Counted from the stretch's first letter, positions 44,229 through 54,457 are shown. The stretch: 63,968 nt of DNA from Oceanobacillus luteolus (GCF_023715655.1 NZ_JAMBON010000018.1:1-63968); one strand, 5' to 3'. Notes: generated from the letters alone by a model not told the origin. Numbers and translations are program-made.

Positions 44229-45485
44229 ATGGCATTGACCAAAAGCGAGGAAAATACAGAACCACAGAAAAGAACGTGGAAAGACAGGCTGAAAGTCATT
44301 GGACCCGGGGCAATCGTTACTGCGTCCTTCATTGGTCCAGGAACGGTCACCACTGCGACTAGGGCCGGTGCATCATTTGGTTTTGCATTATTATGGGCGA
44401 TACTTTTTTCCATTATCGCCACAATTATACTACAGGAAATGACGGCAAGACTCGGAATCATCTCGCGCAAAGGACTTGGTGATGCGGTCCGCGAACAATT
44501 CGTAAATCCCATACTTAAATACGGTTCCATGTGGCTCGTCATCATTGCAATCAGTATAGGATGTGCCGCTTACATGGCCGGTGACCTGCTCGGCACTTCA
44601 CTAGGCATTTCGACATTAACCGGTATTTCACCAAACATACTTGGACCAATAGTAGGGGTCATCCTTTTGATTCTAGGCCTTTCCGGCAGTTATAGACTGA
44701 TTGAGAAATTAATGATTGTACTTATTGTCACTATGTGTCTTACCTTTATCACTACGATGTTTATGACAAAGCCAGACTTAGGAGAATTATTCCAAGGTGC
44801 ATTTATGCCTAACATCCCTGCTGGATCAATCATTATGATTATTGCACTAATCGGGACAACAGTCGTTCCCTATAATTTATTCCTGCATGCTTCCAATGTT
44901 CAAGAACGTTGGAACAAGCCCTCAGATTTAAGAGATTCACGTTGGGACACCATCATTTCCATTAGTGTCGGAGGATTGATTACTGCAGCAATCATCATCA
45001 CTGCGGGCGCTACGATTAAAGGTCTGGAAATAAAAAGTGCCGCAGACCTTTCATTACAGCTCGAACCAATATTGGGTGAATGGGCACTTGTTTTCATGAG
45101 TATCGGGTTGTTTGCAGCCGGATTCTCTTCCGCGCTTGCCGCACCACTTGGAGCAGCAATGACAGTGAGCAGTGTGTTAAAATGGGGCAACAACATGAAA
45201 GATAAACGTTTCAAAATTGTATTCGTAATCATCATTTCAATTGGTATTATCGGTTCGGCACTGAACCTGAATCCACTTAGCGTCCTGCTTTTTGCTCAAG
45301 CATTGAACGGAATTCTACTTCCGGTCATTGCGATCATGCTGCTTATCATCATGAATAATAAAAAATTCCTCGGTAACTATACCAATACTTTAAGGGCTAA
45401 TATTTTCGGAGGAATTGTGGCACTGATTTGTACGGGATTAGGTATCTACAGCTTAGTGGATGCGATTCAATCGTTTCTTAGTTAA
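44229..45485 (+). CDS. Nramp-superfamily transporter lacking the canonical metal-binding motifs
   Basis: 418-aa protein with 11 predicted helices and clear Nramp similarity (IGPGAIVTASFIGPGTVTTA, then LQEMTARLGIISRKGLG). Helix 1 of metal-transporting Nramps has D-P-G-N; here it is GPGT (36-39). Helix 6 has M-P-H; here it is VPY (213-215). So the Asp, Asn and Met that bind Mn/Fe are all absent. Such relatives are known outside the MntH group, some with altered ion selectivity. The gene follows a ureohydrolase gene, so an organic cation or non-transition-metal substrate should be considered; this is inference. Strong GGAGG site. Confidence 0.87.
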   Translation: MALTKSEENTEPQKRTWKDRLKVIGPGAIVTASFIGPGTVTTATRAGASFGFALLWAILFSIIATIILQEMTARLGIISRKGLGDAVREQFVNPILKYGSMWLVIIAISIGCAAYMAGDLLGTSLGISTLTGISPNILGPIVGVILLILGLSGSYRLIEKLMIVLIVTMCLTFITTMFMTKPDLGELFQGAFMPNIPAGSIIMIIALIGTTVVPYNLFLHASNVQERWNKPSDLRDSRWDTIISISVGGLITAAIIITAGATIKGLEIKSAADLSLQLEPILGEWALVFMSIGLFAAGFSSALAAPLGAAMTVSSVLKWGNNMKDKRFKIVFVIIISIGIIGSALNLNPLSVLLFAQALNGILLPVIAIMLLIIMNNKKFLGNYTNTLRANIFGGIVALICTGLGIYSLVDAIQSFLS

Positions 45486-45495
45486 TATGTGAATC

Positions 45496-45544
45496 AAAAA
45501 AGCTAGAACAGGTGGATGTTGCTATCCAGATGTTCTAGCATTTT

Positions 45545-45546
<2 letters not shown>
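45496..45546. terminator. bidirectional rho-independent terminator
   Basis: GCTAGAACA (45502-45510) pairs with TGTTCTAGC (45531-45539), with an inner TGGAT/ATCCA stem. It is flanked by an A-tract on one side and TTTTTT on the other. It separates the convergent Nramp-like and VanZ genes. Confidence 0.9.
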
Positions 45547-46006
<460 letters not shown>

Positions 46007-46067
46007 TTATTTAAGGGCTCATAGCAAGGGCGGGAACTTCCTGTGAAGATGGGTGAGGTGGTAAGGT

Positions 46068-46240
46068 GAGCGCCTACGGAGCTGGAGTGAGCGAATTTAT
46101 TATAGGTCCGAGCGGGTTTCAATTGAGGGCGAGCGCCTTTTTATAGTCTGTGAGCGGAATTCACGTAATGACGAGCGCTTTTCCCATAAAAGTGAGCGGA
46201 TATTTAGGAATATGAGCGCGTTCACTAGGATAGTGAGCGG
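46068..46240 (+). repeat. nine-copy GAGCG array with a 21-bp period
   Basis: GAGCG begins at 46068, 46089, 46110, 46131, 46152, 46173, 46194, 46214 and 46235: steps of 21 bp with one of 20. The next base is C, A, G, C, G, C, G, C, G, so from the third copy GAGCGG and GAGCGC alternate. The intervening 15-16 bases differ. The array fills the middle of the 368-base gap between the VanZ gene and the divergent SASP gene. No ORF fits it. Confidence 0.88.
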
Positions 46241-46317
46241 GCTTATCTTACCTTATCAAGAAAGAATCCGTGTAATTCGAAACAAACCGGAAATCCTATA
46301 TATAAGGAGGCGAAGAT

Positions 46318-46563
46318 ATGGGCAAGAAAGAATTAAACCAATTTAAAAATAACGTCATGAAAGCAAAGGGGTATAATGTGAACAGCGAGAAACCTGATGA
46401 CGTTAAATACGAGGTTGCCAAAGAGCAAGGAATCCCCTTGCAGGAAGGCTACAATGGACATCTAACTTCCGAGCAAGCGGGAAAAGTTGGTGGCCCGATA
46501 GGAGGAAACATGGTAAAGGAAATGGTAAGAATGGCACAGGAACAGATGAGACAGAAAAAATGA
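46318..46563 (+). CDS. alpha/beta-type small acid-soluble spore protein
   Basis: 81-aa SASP that coats and protects spore DNA. KYEVAKEQGIPL (about 36-47) corresponds to the first conserved block with the GPR protease region, and SEQAGKVGGPIGGNMVKEMV to the second. The N-terminus is longer and more charged than in the major SspA/SspB proteins, so it is a minor or divergent member. Very strong AAGGAGG site. A forespore sigma-G promoter should precede it, but I could not find a convincing one in 46241-46310. Confidence 0.9.
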   Translation: MGKKELNQFKNNVMKAKGYNVNSEKPDDVKYEVAKEQGIPLQEGYNGHLTSEQAGKVGGPIGGNMVKEMVRMAQEQMRQKK

Positions 46564-46623
46564 ATCTTTTATGTATAGAGTTCCCCACTTGAGAATTTAC
46601 CCTTTCGCTTAACTATAAATAAA

Positions 46624-46653
46624 GGAGTACAAGGACATAGTCCCCTGTACTCC
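46624..46653 (-). terminator. rho-independent terminator of the subtilase gene
   Basis: GGAGTACA (46624-46631) pairs with TGTACTCC (46646-46653), with an inner GGAC/GTCC stem, followed on the minus strand by TTTATTTATAG. It may also stop SASP transcripts. Confidence 0.75.
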
Positions 46654-46671
46654 CTCATTATTCTTAGATAC

Positions 46672-49600
46672 TTATTCTACGTTCAAATACAACTTACCTT
46701 CTGCTTGCTCCCTTGTTGTATTCTTAAAGTCATCAACCACTTTGACTTCGATGACCGCTCCATCAGCAACAACATTGCTTGTCGCTGTGTAGAATCCTAC
46801 ATAGTTACCAGGAGATGTTTCCATCATCGGCAGCTCTGTAACATTCCTCGCAATGCCAAGATTCGTCAATGGCATGTGGATAGAGAAGGTTGCACGTAAT
46901 CCTGGTTCACTTTGGAACTCGATTTTAACTGATTGACCTGCTTGTAGTTCTACATCTTCAGTCGGTGTCAAGTTCGTAATTTCAGGTGCAGTGTACTTGG
47001 CAAACACAGTTACTTCCTGAGTCGTCTCATTACCGGCCAAGTCAGTTGCCACAACCTCAATCACGTTTTCACCTTCATCCAAAATGATCCGTTGAGAGAA
47101 TGAACCATCTTCAGAAACAGTTGTTGTGCGGCCGTTTACCGTCACTTTATCAAGGTTGGCATCTTCCACTGTACCTTCGACCGTTGTCGTTTCCCGATTG
47201 GTCTTCTCACCATCTTTTGGACTAGTAACCACCAATTCTGGTGCTTCGGTATCCAGGGTTACCGTTACTGTTTCCGAGTTTGCAGCGTCTTCGCCATCAA
47301 TATACGTTACTGCGACGAATTCGTTTGCTCCCTCTTCCAGCTCTGTGTCTATTGCAAAGCTTCCATCTGTTTCAACTTCGACAGAATCGATAACCTCACC
47401 ATTTTGCTGGACTTCAAGCGTGGTTTCCGGAGAAGCTGTTCCTTCTACCGTAACTTCCGCTTCATTTGTCACTGTTCCGTCCGCAGGTGATGTGATAACT
47501 GGATCATCAACACCATAAGCTACACGGGCACGAATCATATAGTTACCTTCTGATGCAGGAGATGGTGACCAGCTTCCTCCAACACCTTGATAGCTTCTCC
47601 CCGCATTTTGACTGCTTTCATCTGTCGCTAGACCAGGGACGTTAGGATTTGCCTGAGTTTGTACGTAAACCATAAAGAAGTCCCCATCCACTTGGATACT
47701 TTCTTCTCTCAAGTCCACGACCGTCCACTCATTTAGATCCCGAATTGCTTCTGCTTCAATTGGACCAGCCAATTTCTCAGCAGGCATACCGTCTTCTCCA
47801 GCAGACCAGACTTCAACTGCAAATGGTGTATCTCCCGGTATCGGCCAATCTGTACCATGGAACTGGAACACACCATCCGTTACAAGCGCTGTATCCCTGC
47901 CTTCAGGAAGAGACATTTTCACAGCCCATTTGTTTCCTGCATCGTAAAATGCACGAGCGTTTTCAGCTGTTCCATCATCATAATAAATCTCGCCGCCTGG
48001 TACGGTGTAGAATGGCTCCAGCTCAATATCGAGTGAAACGTCACCACTCAGGTCGACTTCAACTTCTTTAGATTGATAGTCTCTTGCAACAACTTTCAGT
48101 GTATACGTTCCCTCGTAACCGGTTAATTCATAGTTACCGTCTTCATCCGTTACGACAGGTTCCACATTCGCATCTTCCGCTAAAAGAACTGTAGCTCCTT
48201 CGATTGGATTACCAGTACGTTCGTTGGTAATTGTTCCACTTACCGTTCCTTGTGGAAGTTCATCCAATACAAAGTTGGCAGTGACACTTTCATCTGCTGT
48301 CACTTCAACATTTTGTTCTTCTGAAGCAAAACCGTAAGCCTCTGCTACAACTGTGAACTCACCAGCTGCATGCATTAACCGGTAAGAACCATCTTGTGGG
48401 TTTGTGCTGACCGAACGATTCGTTTCCAGCACACTCACTTGAGCAGCAAGTGGAATGCCACTTGATTCTTCTGCAGTTTGCTCACCATCTTTTGCTGAAG
48501 CAGAATCAGCATCTTTTCCTGAGGATTTAGATGGCTTTTCAGCGCCTAGGGACGCTTTCTTTTCTGCTTCTTTCTCCGCTTCCTTCTTCTCTAGTTCGTC
48601 TTTTGTTTCAGTTGGTAAATACTTAGCAATTTCTTCAGGCGTCATGTTCGTCGTTTCGCCTTCTGAAGTATCGGTTAATGCAACATCATCGATATACCAG
48701 CCCGGTCTTACTACACTTCCATCAGAGTAAGCATAGAAACCGATATAAACTTGCTGACCTGCATATGCTGATAAATCAATGTTTGCATCCTGCCAAGTTT
48801 CTTCAATGCCGCCAAATAGTTGAAGCTCTGTCCATTCCTCTAAATCAGTGGAAATGACTACTTGACCATAATCCCAGTCTCTTCCAGTAGAAGAGGAGCG
48901 TTCAAAGTTATGCCAGCTCTTGAATTGTAAATAAGATTCTCCTTCAGGCAAGCTGATTGCCGGCATTAACAAGGTTGCATCCATTCTTGACGGATAATTT
49001 GCATCAAGATCTGTAGCATATACATTTTCACCGGATACTGCTTCACCTGGTCCAGAGGTTGGTACTCCTCTTTCCCATACATCGTTTTCCCCGAATGACG
49101 TCCAGCCGACAGCTGTATCTTCAAAGTCTTCGGAGTATCCGACTGTAATTGGATCCGCGAGCGTTACAACATATTCCGGAGTTTCCACTTCATTTCCAGC
49201 ATAGTCACTCACTGTCCATTTGTACGTGAACTCGTCCCCTGTAATAAATTCACTTGGAACAGTTACCGAGAACAAGCCATGTGTCGCATTATCTTCAACA
49301 AGTTCTGTTTCAAGGTCTTGGAATTCACCATTATCATCTAGATAATGTAGTACCGCGTCACCAATCAACAAGTCATCATAGACATCGATGCTTAAACGTA
49401 GTGGCATACCCTCATACGTTTCAACAGGTGACTCATGTTCAAAGGTTGGTGCTACATCATCATCGGCATATTGAGATACATCTGTTAACGTGACATCATC
49501 AATATACCAGCCCGGTCTATGAACACTACCATCGGAATGCGTGTAATAAGCAAGATAGATACGCTCTCCTACGTAGTCACGTAAGTCCACTTCCACACTG

Positions 49601-51822
49601 GACCAGTAATCTTCAATCCCATAGAAGTTGCGGATTGGCTCCCAGTTTTCCATGTCAGTGGAAATGACCAACTGACCATAATCATAGTTCGTACCTGACG
49701 AACTTTGCTCAAAATTATGCCAGCTCTTCAGTTGCAGAAAGGCATCCCCATCTTCCGGCATATCAATAGGCGGCATAACTAATTCCGCACGCATATTACC
49801 GGTATAGTTATCAGCCAGATTCGTGGCATAGACATTTTCTCCAGAAACTGCTTCACCTGGACCTGAGGTTGGTGCGCCCCATTCCCAAACGTTATTCGTT
49901 CCAGTTTTCAACCAGCCAACCGGCTCGTTATTGCCTTCGAAATCTTCAGAGTAACCAATTGTAATACCGGACATAACGTTGACAGTATATTCTTCTGTTG
50001 TCACTGTATTATTTCCGAAGTCATTGATGACGAAAGTGTATGTGAATGTCCCTTCTTCAATCGCTTCACCTGGCACAGTGACGGAATACTCACCAGAACG
50101 GAAGTCACCAGCCGTACGTGTTGCTTCTAAAACTTCATCACCATAGTGAAGTTCTACCGAAGTGACGCTCACATCATCTGAAACCTGAATCGTTAAATCT
50201 AAATCCAATTGGGAATACGTTTCTGCAGGTGCTTCATGCTCATACGTCGGAGGAGTTGTATCCTCTCCATCCTTCGTAACCTGCCCTTCAATGGTTCCTA
50301 ATCCGGAGATTACAGAAGAAACTGCAGCAAATGCATCGACAATTCCATGCCCGTAACCGTTATTCGGGGACTCTGGGAATTGATCGTCGGTTCCTGCAGC
50401 CGAATCAGCTGTTTCCATCAGTACTTCTTCTATCGTATCCACGTCAAGACCTGCATTCGCTGACCTCAACAAGGCAACTGTTCCGGCAACTGCTGGTGAT
50501 GCCATTGAAGTACCGTTGTACGCAGCATAACCGCCACCCGGAACTGAGGAACGAACTCCTTGACCTGGAGCTGCGATATCCGGTTTGATTTCATCATATG
50601 GTGATGGACCTAATAAGGAGAAAGTGGCCCGTTCATCATTGGAATTCGTCGCACCGACTGCAAAAGATTCTGGATAGTTTGCCGGCACAGCTACTGATCC
50701 CGGTCCACCTGGATTGGACAATGTCGTATTTCCAGCTGCAAAAGCAGGGAAAATATCTGACGCTCTCCATGCAGTTACTGCATCACGATACCACTCATTC
50801 AGACCTGGTCCGCCACCCCAAGAGTTGTTCACCACATCTGGTGCTTTCGTTACGTCACCGCCTGGAGCTAAAATCCACTCTGCCGCAGCAAGTAAATCCC
50901 TGTCATAAGCTCCCAATGGCGTAAATGCTTGAACAGAAATCCACTTCGCACCTGGCGCAACACCCACTTGGTTGGAACCGTCTGGCTCACTACCTACCAT
51001 CGTTCCAGTTACGTGTGTTCCATGACCGTCATCGTCATACGGTACATCTCGTCCATTTACTGGATCAAAGAAACTGTACGTATGATCAACTTCGCCGGTA
51101 GCTGGGTCATATCCTCGATATTTATCGCGAAGTGCCGGATGTTGCCAATCAACACCAGTATCGATACTCGCAACAACCGCTCCTTGACCGTCAACACCCA
51201 TATCCCAAACTGCCGGTGCGCCGATGCGCTCGATACTCCATTCGACGGATGCTGTTTCATTTTGCGGAGCTTCTTCTATATCTACCGTACGAATCAACTC
51301 ACGCTTTTCGTTTGGAAGGATCTTTTCTACTTCTTGGAAAGAAGCAACTTTTTCTGCAACTTCTTTTGTCGCTGTAACAGCTATACCATTAACGATAAAA
51401 TACGGTTGAACATCTTCTGCTTGTCCATTCTGTTCTGCTTCTTCAAGGTAATCCAACACATTTTGTTGGGACTCCAATGCAGTCTGCTTCAATGCAGAAA
51501 TAACGGCAGATCGCTGTGCATGTTCCTGATTCATTGCCGAAAGATTTGCTTTTTGTGCACTCACTTTAGCTTCTTCGGCAACCTTCATCGTATCAGTCGT
51601 CTCTTTAAACTTAATTAAAAACGTTACCCTCTCTTCTTTTTCCAACTCTTTTTGTAAGCTATTGCTCACTTTGTTCTCTACGTTAACGTTGGAGTCGTTT
51701 AGAGAGTGACTAATCTTTCCGTTCGACTGTGCAAAGGTCAAGCCTGGAGTAAATAATGTAAAAATCATGATGATGGACGCGAAAATACTAAATGCACGAG
51801 CCTGTCTTTGTTTTTTCCTCAA
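46672..51822 (-). CDS. secreted multidomain subtilase, bacillopeptidase F-like
   Basis: 1716-aa secreted serine protease. Signal peptide about 1-31, I9-type propeptide about 65-175, S8 domain about 195-505 with Asp221 (SIDTGVDW), His267 (DDGHGTHV), Asn365 (AAGN) and Ser439 (GTSMASP). Two tandem units of about 260 residues follow (524-781, 791-1051). Each has an Ig-like part and a jelly-roll part sharing PTSGPGEAVSGENVYAT, 270 residues apart. Then come a Lys/Glu-rich linker (1062-1122), two carboxypeptidase-regulatory-like domains (to about 1270), a further beta domain and two Ig-like repeats (1440-1610). No LPxTG or SLH anchor. TTG start after GGAAGG. It exceeds typical bacillopeptidase F (about 1430 aa), partly through the duplication. 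Confidence 0.93.
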   Translation of the reverse strand: MRKKQRQARAFSIFASIIMIFTLFTPGLTFAQSNGKISHSLNDSNVNVENKVSNSLQKELEKEERVTFLIKFKETTDTMKVAEEAKVSAQKANLSAMNQEHAQRSAVISALKQTALESQQNVLDYLEEAEQNGQAEDVQPYFIVNGIAVTATKEVAEKVASFQEVEKILPNEKRELIRTVDIEEAPQNETASVEWSIERIGAPAVWDMGVDGQGAVVASIDTGVDWQHPALRDKYRGYDPATGEVDHTYSFFDPVNGRDVPYDDDGHGTHVTGTMVGSEPDGSNQVGVAPGAKWISVQAFTPLGAYDRDLLAAAEWILAPGGDVTKAPDVVNNSWGGGPGLNEWYRDAVTAWRASDIFPAFAAGNTTLSNPGGPGSVAVPANYPESFAVGATNSNDERATFSLLGPSPYDEIKPDIAAPGQGVRSSVPGGGYAAYNGTSMASPAVAGTVALLRSANAGLDVDTIEEVLMETADSAAGTDDQFPESPNNGYGHGIVDAFAAVSSVISGLGTIEGQVTKDGEDTTPPTYEHEAPAETYSQLDLDLTIQVSDDVSVTSVELHYGDEVLEATRTAGDFRSGEYSVTVPGEAIEEGTFTYTFVINDFGNNTVTTEEYTVNVMSGITIGYSEDFEGNNEPVGWLKTGTNNVWEWGAPTSGPGEAVSGENVYATNLADNYTGNMRAELVMPPIDMPEDGDAFLQLKSWHNFEQSSSGTNYDYGQLVISTDMENWEPIRNFYGIEDYWSSVEVDLRDYVGERIYLAYYTHSDGSVHRPGWYIDDVTLTDVSQYADDDVAPTFEHESPVETYEGMPLRLSIDVYDDLLIGDAVLHYLDDNGEFQDLETELVEDNATHGLFSVTVPSEFITGDEFTYKWTVSDYAGNEVETPEYVVTLADPITVGYSEDFEDTAVGWTSFGENDVWERGVPTSGPGEAVSGENVYATDLDANYPSRMDATLLMPAISLPEGESYLQFKSWHNFERSSSTGRDWDYGQVVISTDLEEWTELQLFGGIEETWQDANIDLSAYAGQQVYIGFYAYSDGSVVRPGWYIDDVALTDTSEGETTNMTPEEIAKYLPTETKDELEKKEAEKEAEKKASLGAEKPSKSSGKDADSASAKDGEQTAEESSGIPLAAQVSVLETNRSVSTNPQDGSYRLMHAAGEFTVVAEAYGFASEEQNVEVTADESVTANFVLDELPQGTVSGTITNERTGNPIEGATVLLAEDANVEPVVTDEDGNYELTGYEGTYTLKVVARDYQSKEVEVDLSGDVSLDIELEPFYTVPGGEIYYDDGTAENARAFYDAGNKWAVKMSLPEGRDTALVTDGVFQFHGTDWPIPGDTPFAVEVWSAGEDGMPAEKLAGPIEAEAIRDLNEWTVVDLREESIQVDGDFFMVYVQTQANPNVPGLATDESSQNAGRSYQGVGGSWSPSPASEGNYMIRARVAYGVDDPVITSPADGTVTNEAEVTVEGTASPETTLEVQQNGEVIDSVEVETDGSFAIDTELEEGANEFVAVTYIDGEDAANSETVTVTLDTEAPELVVTSPKDGEKTNRETTTVEGTVEDANLDKVTVNGRTTTVSEDGSFSQRIILDEGENVIEVVATDLAGNETTQEVTVFAKYTAPEITNLTPTEDVELQAGQSVKIEFQSEPGLRATFSIHMPLTNLGIARNVTELPMMETSPGNYVGFYTATSNVVADGAVIEVKVVDDFKNTTREQAEGKLYLNVE

Positions 51823-52546
51823 GATTCATCCTTCCTCTCATTTTTTTGTTTTCTAAATTTAAACTCCTGCCCCCCTTTTATCTACTTGTAAACCTACTGC
51901 CTCAGTCTAGTTGTTAACATAACTATAGTAGAATGAGAGAAAAGATAAAGGCGATTCTTGTCGAAAAAAACTCTTGTTTTTGTAATTGATAGATTAGTAA
52001 TGAGTTTTCCTAGTTTTGTTCATAGGTAGAAACCCTGTTTTAATCGATCAAAGATACAAGATTCCCTTAAAATATAACTTTTCTACTATTTCTTTATAAG
52101 CAGCCGAATGACCTGTTTCTAAAAATAATGATATTTACTCATTCAATTAACGAAAAAAACGCTATACTTTCTCAACACATGAAATAGGGGACTTATGAAC
52201 TATTAAGATGCATCCGAAAGGAGTACTTCATTTTCAGATAACATGAGGTAATATAGGCAAAAGACTCATGTGAAAGGAGGCCGAAATTTCCATTAATTTC
52301 TATTACTTGATTTCATTTCTACTCAGACTTAAAAAGTGAAGCTTGTTATATGAATATATTATCCATACAAGTTACTAGCTTAACCTGTAATTGACAATGA
52401 AAAGTAACCCGTAGAATGATATATATTCGTACTTATATTTTTCTAATAGGTATCATATCTTTATAAAAAAATAAAATCCATATTGCGTATTTGCAATATG
52501 GATTTTATTTGAGACAGAAACTATTTTTCATCTATTACTACATCAT
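51823..52546. other. 724-base intergenic region
   Basis: The gap lies between the subtilase start and the end of the PTS operon. It is AT-rich. The right end holds the PTS terminator (52469-52510). Two plus-strand AAAGGAG sequences (near 52217 and 52273) resemble ribosome sites but have no open reading frame behind them, so they may be remnants of a lost gene. I could not assign a promoter for the subtilase with confidence. Confidence 0.5.
52469..52510 (-). terminator. rho-independent terminator of the PTS operon
   Basis: An 18-base perfect stem: AAATAAAATCCATATTGC (52469-52486) pairs with 52493-52510 around GTATTT, with T-rich flanks on the minus strand. It lies 36 bases beyond the EIIC stop. 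Confidence 0.9.
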
Positions 52547-53902
52547 CTAAATTAATGCTTCTTCACCTTTTTCTTGCTTAAATAACTTATTATCATACAT
52601 TTTAATAAATGGCAGCCAAACAATAAATGCTGCAAAAGCGGAAATCAATGCAAGAATTATCGCCATATAGTCTCCTCCTGTACTTAAGAAAGCACCCGCA
52701 CCTATCGGAGTAGGCCAAGGAAGTTGCGCGATAACAGGTCCTATAACATTTAGTTTAATTGCCCAGTAACCTACTGAAGCTGATACCATTGGTGCTAGGA
52801 AAAACGGAATTGCTAAAAACGGATTATATACAATCGGTAATCCGAATATTAATGGCTCATTAATATTAAAAATACCAGGGGCTAGAGCTGCCTTGCCTAA
52901 AACTTTTAATTGCTTTGATTTAGCTAAGAATGCAATGAAAATACACAGCCCTAAAGTGGCTCCAGATCCACCAATATATACAAATGCATTCTGGAATTCG
53001 CCAGCGAATGGAATATTTTCCCCATTTATGTTAGATTGCAAGTTTGTAAGAACGATTGGTGTTAAGAAGCCTGATATAATAGTTGCACCATGTATACCTA
53101 CAATCCAAAGTGCTGAGATAAGGAAGTAAATAACTAGAATACCTAACCAGCTACTTGTTAAATTAACCACGAAGCCAAATGGAATAGCAACAATCTTAAA
53201 TATGTCTGTCCCTACTGCAACTAGAACACCGTTAATTAATAAAACAACGAAAGCTACTAAAAATGCAGGGATTAATGCCGTAAACGATCTGGATACACCC
53301 TCTGGTACTGCTTCAGGCATTTTAATAACCCAGTTTTGTCTCACACATAATCTATATATTTGTACTGCTATAATAGACATGATGATGGACGTGAATATCC
53401 CTGTGGCTCCTAATCGACTTACACCCTCTGCAATCATTTCCCATCCATGAACAATTGTATTATTTTCATCGATTTGATGAATCAGAGACATTTTCCCATT
53501 TTCAATAACTAACTGAGGAACAGTCATAAAAAATGCAAATAAAGATAGTAATGCACCATTTAATGGGTTTAAGTTTAATTCTTCTTCTTCAGCATATATT
53601 TTTGTATACTCATAACCAATAACAAGCCCAAAGTATAAAGCTAATAATCCCATAGTTGCTTTGTTAGCTAACATATACAAATCGCTAATTCTAAAAAATG
53701 TATTATCAAAAAGGTTCTCTAGAAATGTAAATGTATCTGGTAATACGTTTAATACTAAGAACATCGATCCTACAATTACAAACGGAATAGAGGCCATCCC
53801 TGCAGCCATAATTGCACGAACTATACGAAAGGATGCGATTTTACCCATGGGACTCATTAGATACTTTTCCAAGAAAGCAAATACTTTATTTTCATTTTCC
53901 AT
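52547..53902 (-). CDS. licC: PTS cellobiose/beta-glucoside-specific EIIC
   Basis: 451-aa membrane component of the lactose/cellobiose PTS family, with about ten helices. IVGIHGATIISGFL and NINEPLIFGLPIVYNP are the sugar-binding signatures of EIIC. It takes up cellobiose or a related beta-glucoside with phosphorylation by EIIA and EIIB encoded upstream in the same operon. It is the last gene, 21 bases after a small membrane protein gene, and ends at a strong terminator. The symbol follows the LicR-controlled context; CelB is an equivalent name. Confidence 0.9.
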   Translation of the reverse strand: MENENKVFAFLEKYLMSPMGKIASFRIVRAIMAAGMASIPFVIVGSMFLVLNVLPDTFTFLENLFDNTFFRISDLYMLANKATMGLLALYFGLVIGYEYTKIYAEEEELNLNPLNGALLSLFAFFMTVPQLVIENGKMSLIHQIDENNTIVHGWEMIAEGVSRLGATGIFTSIIMSIIAVQIYRLCVRQNWVIKMPEAVPEGVSRSFTALIPAFLVAFVVLLINGVLVAVGTDIFKIVAIPFGFVVNLTSSWLGILVIYFLISALWIVGIHGATIISGFLTPIVLTNLQSNINGENIPFAGEFQNAFVYIGGSGATLGLCIFIAFLAKSKQLKVLGKAALAPGIFNINEPLIFGLPIVYNPFLAIPFFLAPMVSASVGYWAIKLNVIGPVIAQLPWPTPIGAGAFLSTGGDYMAIILALISAFAAFIVWLPFIKMYDNKLFKQEKGEEALI

Positions 53903-53923
53903 CGTAATTCCCCCGATCTATTC

Positions 53924-54427
53924 TTAATAAATAGCCTCTTCATATTCCTTTATACATTCATACTGTTTATCTTCATTGTGCTGAATTGAATGTAAACGCT
54001 TAACAATAATTGCACTTAAAAATATTCCTATCATCAAAATCGCTATAATGAATAGTTTAGACTGCTCTTTTTCTATTAAGAAAGGATAAAATATAGTAAA
54101 GGTAGAAGAAAGATAAGTCGGAAATAGCAATATAATATTTGTAACAAGTTGAATGTAAAAATAATACTTTGTATACTTAGCATTATTAGTATGACTGCTA
54201 AATATCTTCACCTGTTCCGCAGCACTAACGACAAAGACAATAAGTAAAACAACTGGAATTAAAAATAGTGACGATTTACTCATTCCCAATAGAATTAACC
54301 AATATAAATTCGTAAAAAAGAATAGTGACGAAACATATCTTACAAGTAAATATCTATTAAAATACATTGTCTTTACACTTAAATTCTTTCTATTGCGTTC
54401 TATCTGTGACATTCCACTATTTTTCAT
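53924..54427 (-). CDS. small membrane protein of unknown function in the PTS operon
   Basis: 167-aa protein with four predicted membrane segments (for example FFFTNLYWLILLGM and LFLIPVVLLIVFVVSAAEQV) and charged ends. I do not recognise the family. It lies between the EIIB and EIIC genes with a good GAGGG site, so it is translated with them. A helper for EIIC assembly or a small transporter are both possible, without direct support. Length and composition fit a real gene. Confidence 0.75.
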   Translation of the reverse strand: MKNSGMSQIERNRKNLSVKTMYFNRYLLVRYVSSLFFFTNLYWLILLGMSKSSLFLIPVVLLIVFVVSAAEQVKIFSSHTNNAKYTKYYFYIQLVTNIILLFPTYLSSTFTIFYPFLIEKEQSKLFIIAILMIGIFLSAIIVKRLHSIQHNEDKQYECIKEYEEAIY

Positions 54428-54457
54428 TAAAATCCCTCTTCTATCAATTCAGCTCCT

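Noticed and set aside
46068-46240. CRISPR or iteron-type replication origin
   Set aside because: Only five to six bases repeat, spacers are not protospacer-like in length, and there is no replication initiator gene or AT-rich unwinding element beside it.
46241-46317. Sigma-G promoter of the SASP gene
   Set aside because: CCTATATA and GTGTAATT are weak partial matches with wrong spacing; not good enough to annotate.
50929-51618. 229-codon plus-strand open frame inside the subtilase gene
   Set aside because: It lies wholly opposite the signal peptide, propeptide and catalytic region of the protease, has a Cys/Leu-rich, low-complexity translation and no ribosome site.
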